NCBI GenBank assembly: GCA_002168225.1
Contig: NHBH01000001.1
Span: forward strand, 352,188-416,187
Direction of reading: 5' to 3'
From: Micavibrio sp. TMED2
Lineage (GTDB): Bacteria > Pseudomonadota > Alphaproteobacteria > TMED2
Length of the DNA stretch: 64,000 bases
The position numbers and the translations under genes are program-made. Shown piece by piece: positions 62,850 to 64,000 of the stretch (positions are counted from its first letter, which is position 1; every line of letters starts with the position of its first letter). The notes under the pieces are model-generated. The model saw only the letters and a program-made list of their open reading frames with translations. It searched no databases and was not told the DNA's origin.

Positions 62850-64000
62850 TTACCCTGCCGATGGCAGTGCGCCAGCCTGACTGTCCGACAAGTCAGCGGT
62901 GTCACGCTGTTGTTCGGTATCGGATTTTTCAGCTGTCTTGGCAGCCGGGTCTGGATCGATCGGTAGGCCGGTGCGGTCCAGAACCGCATGGGCAACAGCG
63001 ACCAGATGCGAGTGAATGCGGCGCAGATCGCGGATAATATCCAGATGCAGGCTCGAGCTTTCGATCGTGCTGGCATTGCCGGACACCAGACGACGCAGAT
63101 GCGCATCATAGCTGCTGCGTTCCATCAGGCGCATATCGGCTTTACGCGCCAGCAGATCGCGGGCCAGATCAGGATCACGCGTGGTGAACACATTGATCGC
63201 GAGGTCAAGGCTGGCACAGAGGCTGGTATGGATATCCTCGATTTCCCGGATGCCCTGGGGTGAGAAGGAAATACCGTTCTCACGCTTCTTCTCGGCAAGG
63301 TCCATCAGGCTCTTGTCGATAATGTCACCGGCATGTTCCATATTGGTGACGAAGGTGATGATCTCCATCGCCCGTGCACTTTCCTGCGGGTCCAGATCCT
63401 CGAAGGCAATGCGGGTCACGAACAGCTTGATGCGGTCATAGAGCTGGTCCAGCGCATCATCGGCCTTGCGAATGCGTGAGATGACCATTCGGTCGTCGGC
63501 GCGGATGGCGACCATGCTCTGATGCATCATGATCGACAGCTGATCGGCCATACGCCGGGCTTCGCGGGTGGCGCCGGTAATGGCAACCGCGGGTGATTCC
63601 AGCGTGCGGTCATCAAGGTAGAGCGGCTTGCCGGGTGCCTGTTCCGCTTCCTTGTCCGGGATTATCCGCACCAGCATGCGGGCGACCACATTGCACCATG
63701 GCAGGGCAGCCAGCGACAGAACCAGATTGAAGGCGGTATGGAAATTCACCACCTGCCGGGCCGGGTCTGGGTCGGCGAGCGGGACATATTTTATGGCCAG
63801 CCCGATAAACGGGATCATCAGTACCACACCGATGATGCGGACAAACGCATTGGCAGCAGGCACGCGGCGACCGGCGGGCTCGTAGGAGGCGCTGGCGGCG
63901 ATCGGGGCAATGACCCCGCCGAGATTGGCGCCGAGAACCAGCATGAAGGCGGCATCCAGCGGCAAGGCACCACCGGCGGCCATGGACATGACCAGCAGTA
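62850..64000 (-). CDS. Na+/phosphate cotransporter family protein with PhoU-like domain (5' part outside window)
   Basis: At least 379 residues; the frame runs off the window end (codons for Leu-Leu-Val precede the first Met at 63989), so the N-terminal half of the membrane domain is missing. Visible: VLGANLGGVIAPIAASAS (second Na/Pi repeat) and further helices, then from about residue 130 a PhoU-like helical domain (DQLSIMMHQSMVAIRADD, FVTNMEHAGDIIDKSLMDLAEKK). NptA/YjbB-type: exports or imports phosphate with sodium. Acidic, low-complexity C-terminus. A 223-base gap follows before the TAXI gene. Confidence 0.9.
   Translation of the reverse strand, partial: LLVMSMAAGGALPLDAAFMLVLGANLGGVIAPIAASASYEPAGRRVPAANAFVRIIGVVLMIPFIGLAIKYVPLADPDPARQVVNFHTAFNLVLSLAALPWCNVVARMLVRIIPDKEAEQAPGKPLYLDDRTLESPAVAITGATREARRMADQLSIMMHQSMVAIRADDRMVISRIRKADDALDQLYDRIKLFVTRIAFEDLDPQESARAMEIITFVTNMEHAGDIIDKSLMDLAEKKRENGISFSPQGIREIEDIHTSLCASLDLAINVFTTRDPDLARDLLARKADMRLMERSSYDAHLRRLVSGNASTIESSSLHLDIIRDLRRIHSHLVAVAHAVLDRTGLPIDPDPAAKTAEKSDTEQQRDTADLSDSQAGALPSAG

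Noticed and set aside
1-64000. tRNA, rRNA, prophage, transposon or integrase genes
   Set aside because: I looked in every gap and next to the A/T-rich islet and saw no cloverleaf-like CCA-ending sequence, no transposase or integrase frame and no paired terminal repeats; a tool could still find a cryptic one.

Overview
The window looks like a piece of chromosome from an alphaproteobacterium of the Rhodospirillales type. The reasons are a moderately high GC content, families typical of that class (DUF3576, DUF1491, DUF6356, PAS_5-like, LptE next to HolA, a QmcA/NfeD pair), and mostly housekeeping and accessory metabolic genes packed on both strands. I see no rRNA, tRNA, CRISPR array, transposase or integrase. 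The assignment rests on family knowledge and gene content only; no search was run.

Layout. 1-4.7 kb: the tail of an ogt-type DNA repair gene, then dienelactone hydrolase, quinone oxidoreductase, a MOSC protein and the membrane pair qmcA-nfeD. 4.7-13.2 kb: lptE-holA, a short-chain dehydrogenase, a secreted esterase with EF-hands, a 59-codon membrane protein, a PAS protein, an APC-like permease and two tandem cysteine-rich secreted paralogs. 13.24-15.1 kb: a strikingly A/T-rich islet with one gene, an AvcD-type (anti-phage dCTP deaminase-like) protein behind a structured leader, abutting the 3' end of leuS. 15.1-30.4 kb: leuS, a lipoprotein, acyl-CoA and alcohol metabolism genes, a copper group (PCuAC with a His-rich tail, DUF2946), an Lrp regulator, rimO, a MarR regulator with twin palindromic operators driving a flavin reductase, a cold-shock protein and an FNT channel.

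30.5-46.6 kb: deoC overlapping an unusual CDA-fold deaminase, an acetylpolyamine amidohydrolase-like protein, modAB without modC, a metallo-hydrolase, an OmpR-type regulator, ribA, an L,D-transpeptidase, a YggS protein, a sulfotransferase, a porin, DUF3576, a DMT exporter and a cystathionine beta-lyase. 46.9-51.5 kb: a tight four-gene operon, TelA - (binding-protein-like domain + VWA) - XpaC - binding protein; it looks like one envelope/stress system of unknown function. 51.6-64 kb: a two-gene signalling-like pair, the TIGR04283/TIGR04282 glycosyltransferase pair, an IscU-like scaffold, a second sulfotransferase, a large RTX calcium-binding protein, DUF1491, a TAXI-TRAP transporter with a hairpin between its two genes, and a truncated Na+/phosphate cotransporter.

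The two regions most worth following up are the deaminase islet, a known type of defence gene here with a leader that may be its control RNA and a hairpin overlapping its ribosome-binding site, and the TelA/VWA/XpaC/binding-protein operon, for which I know no established function.
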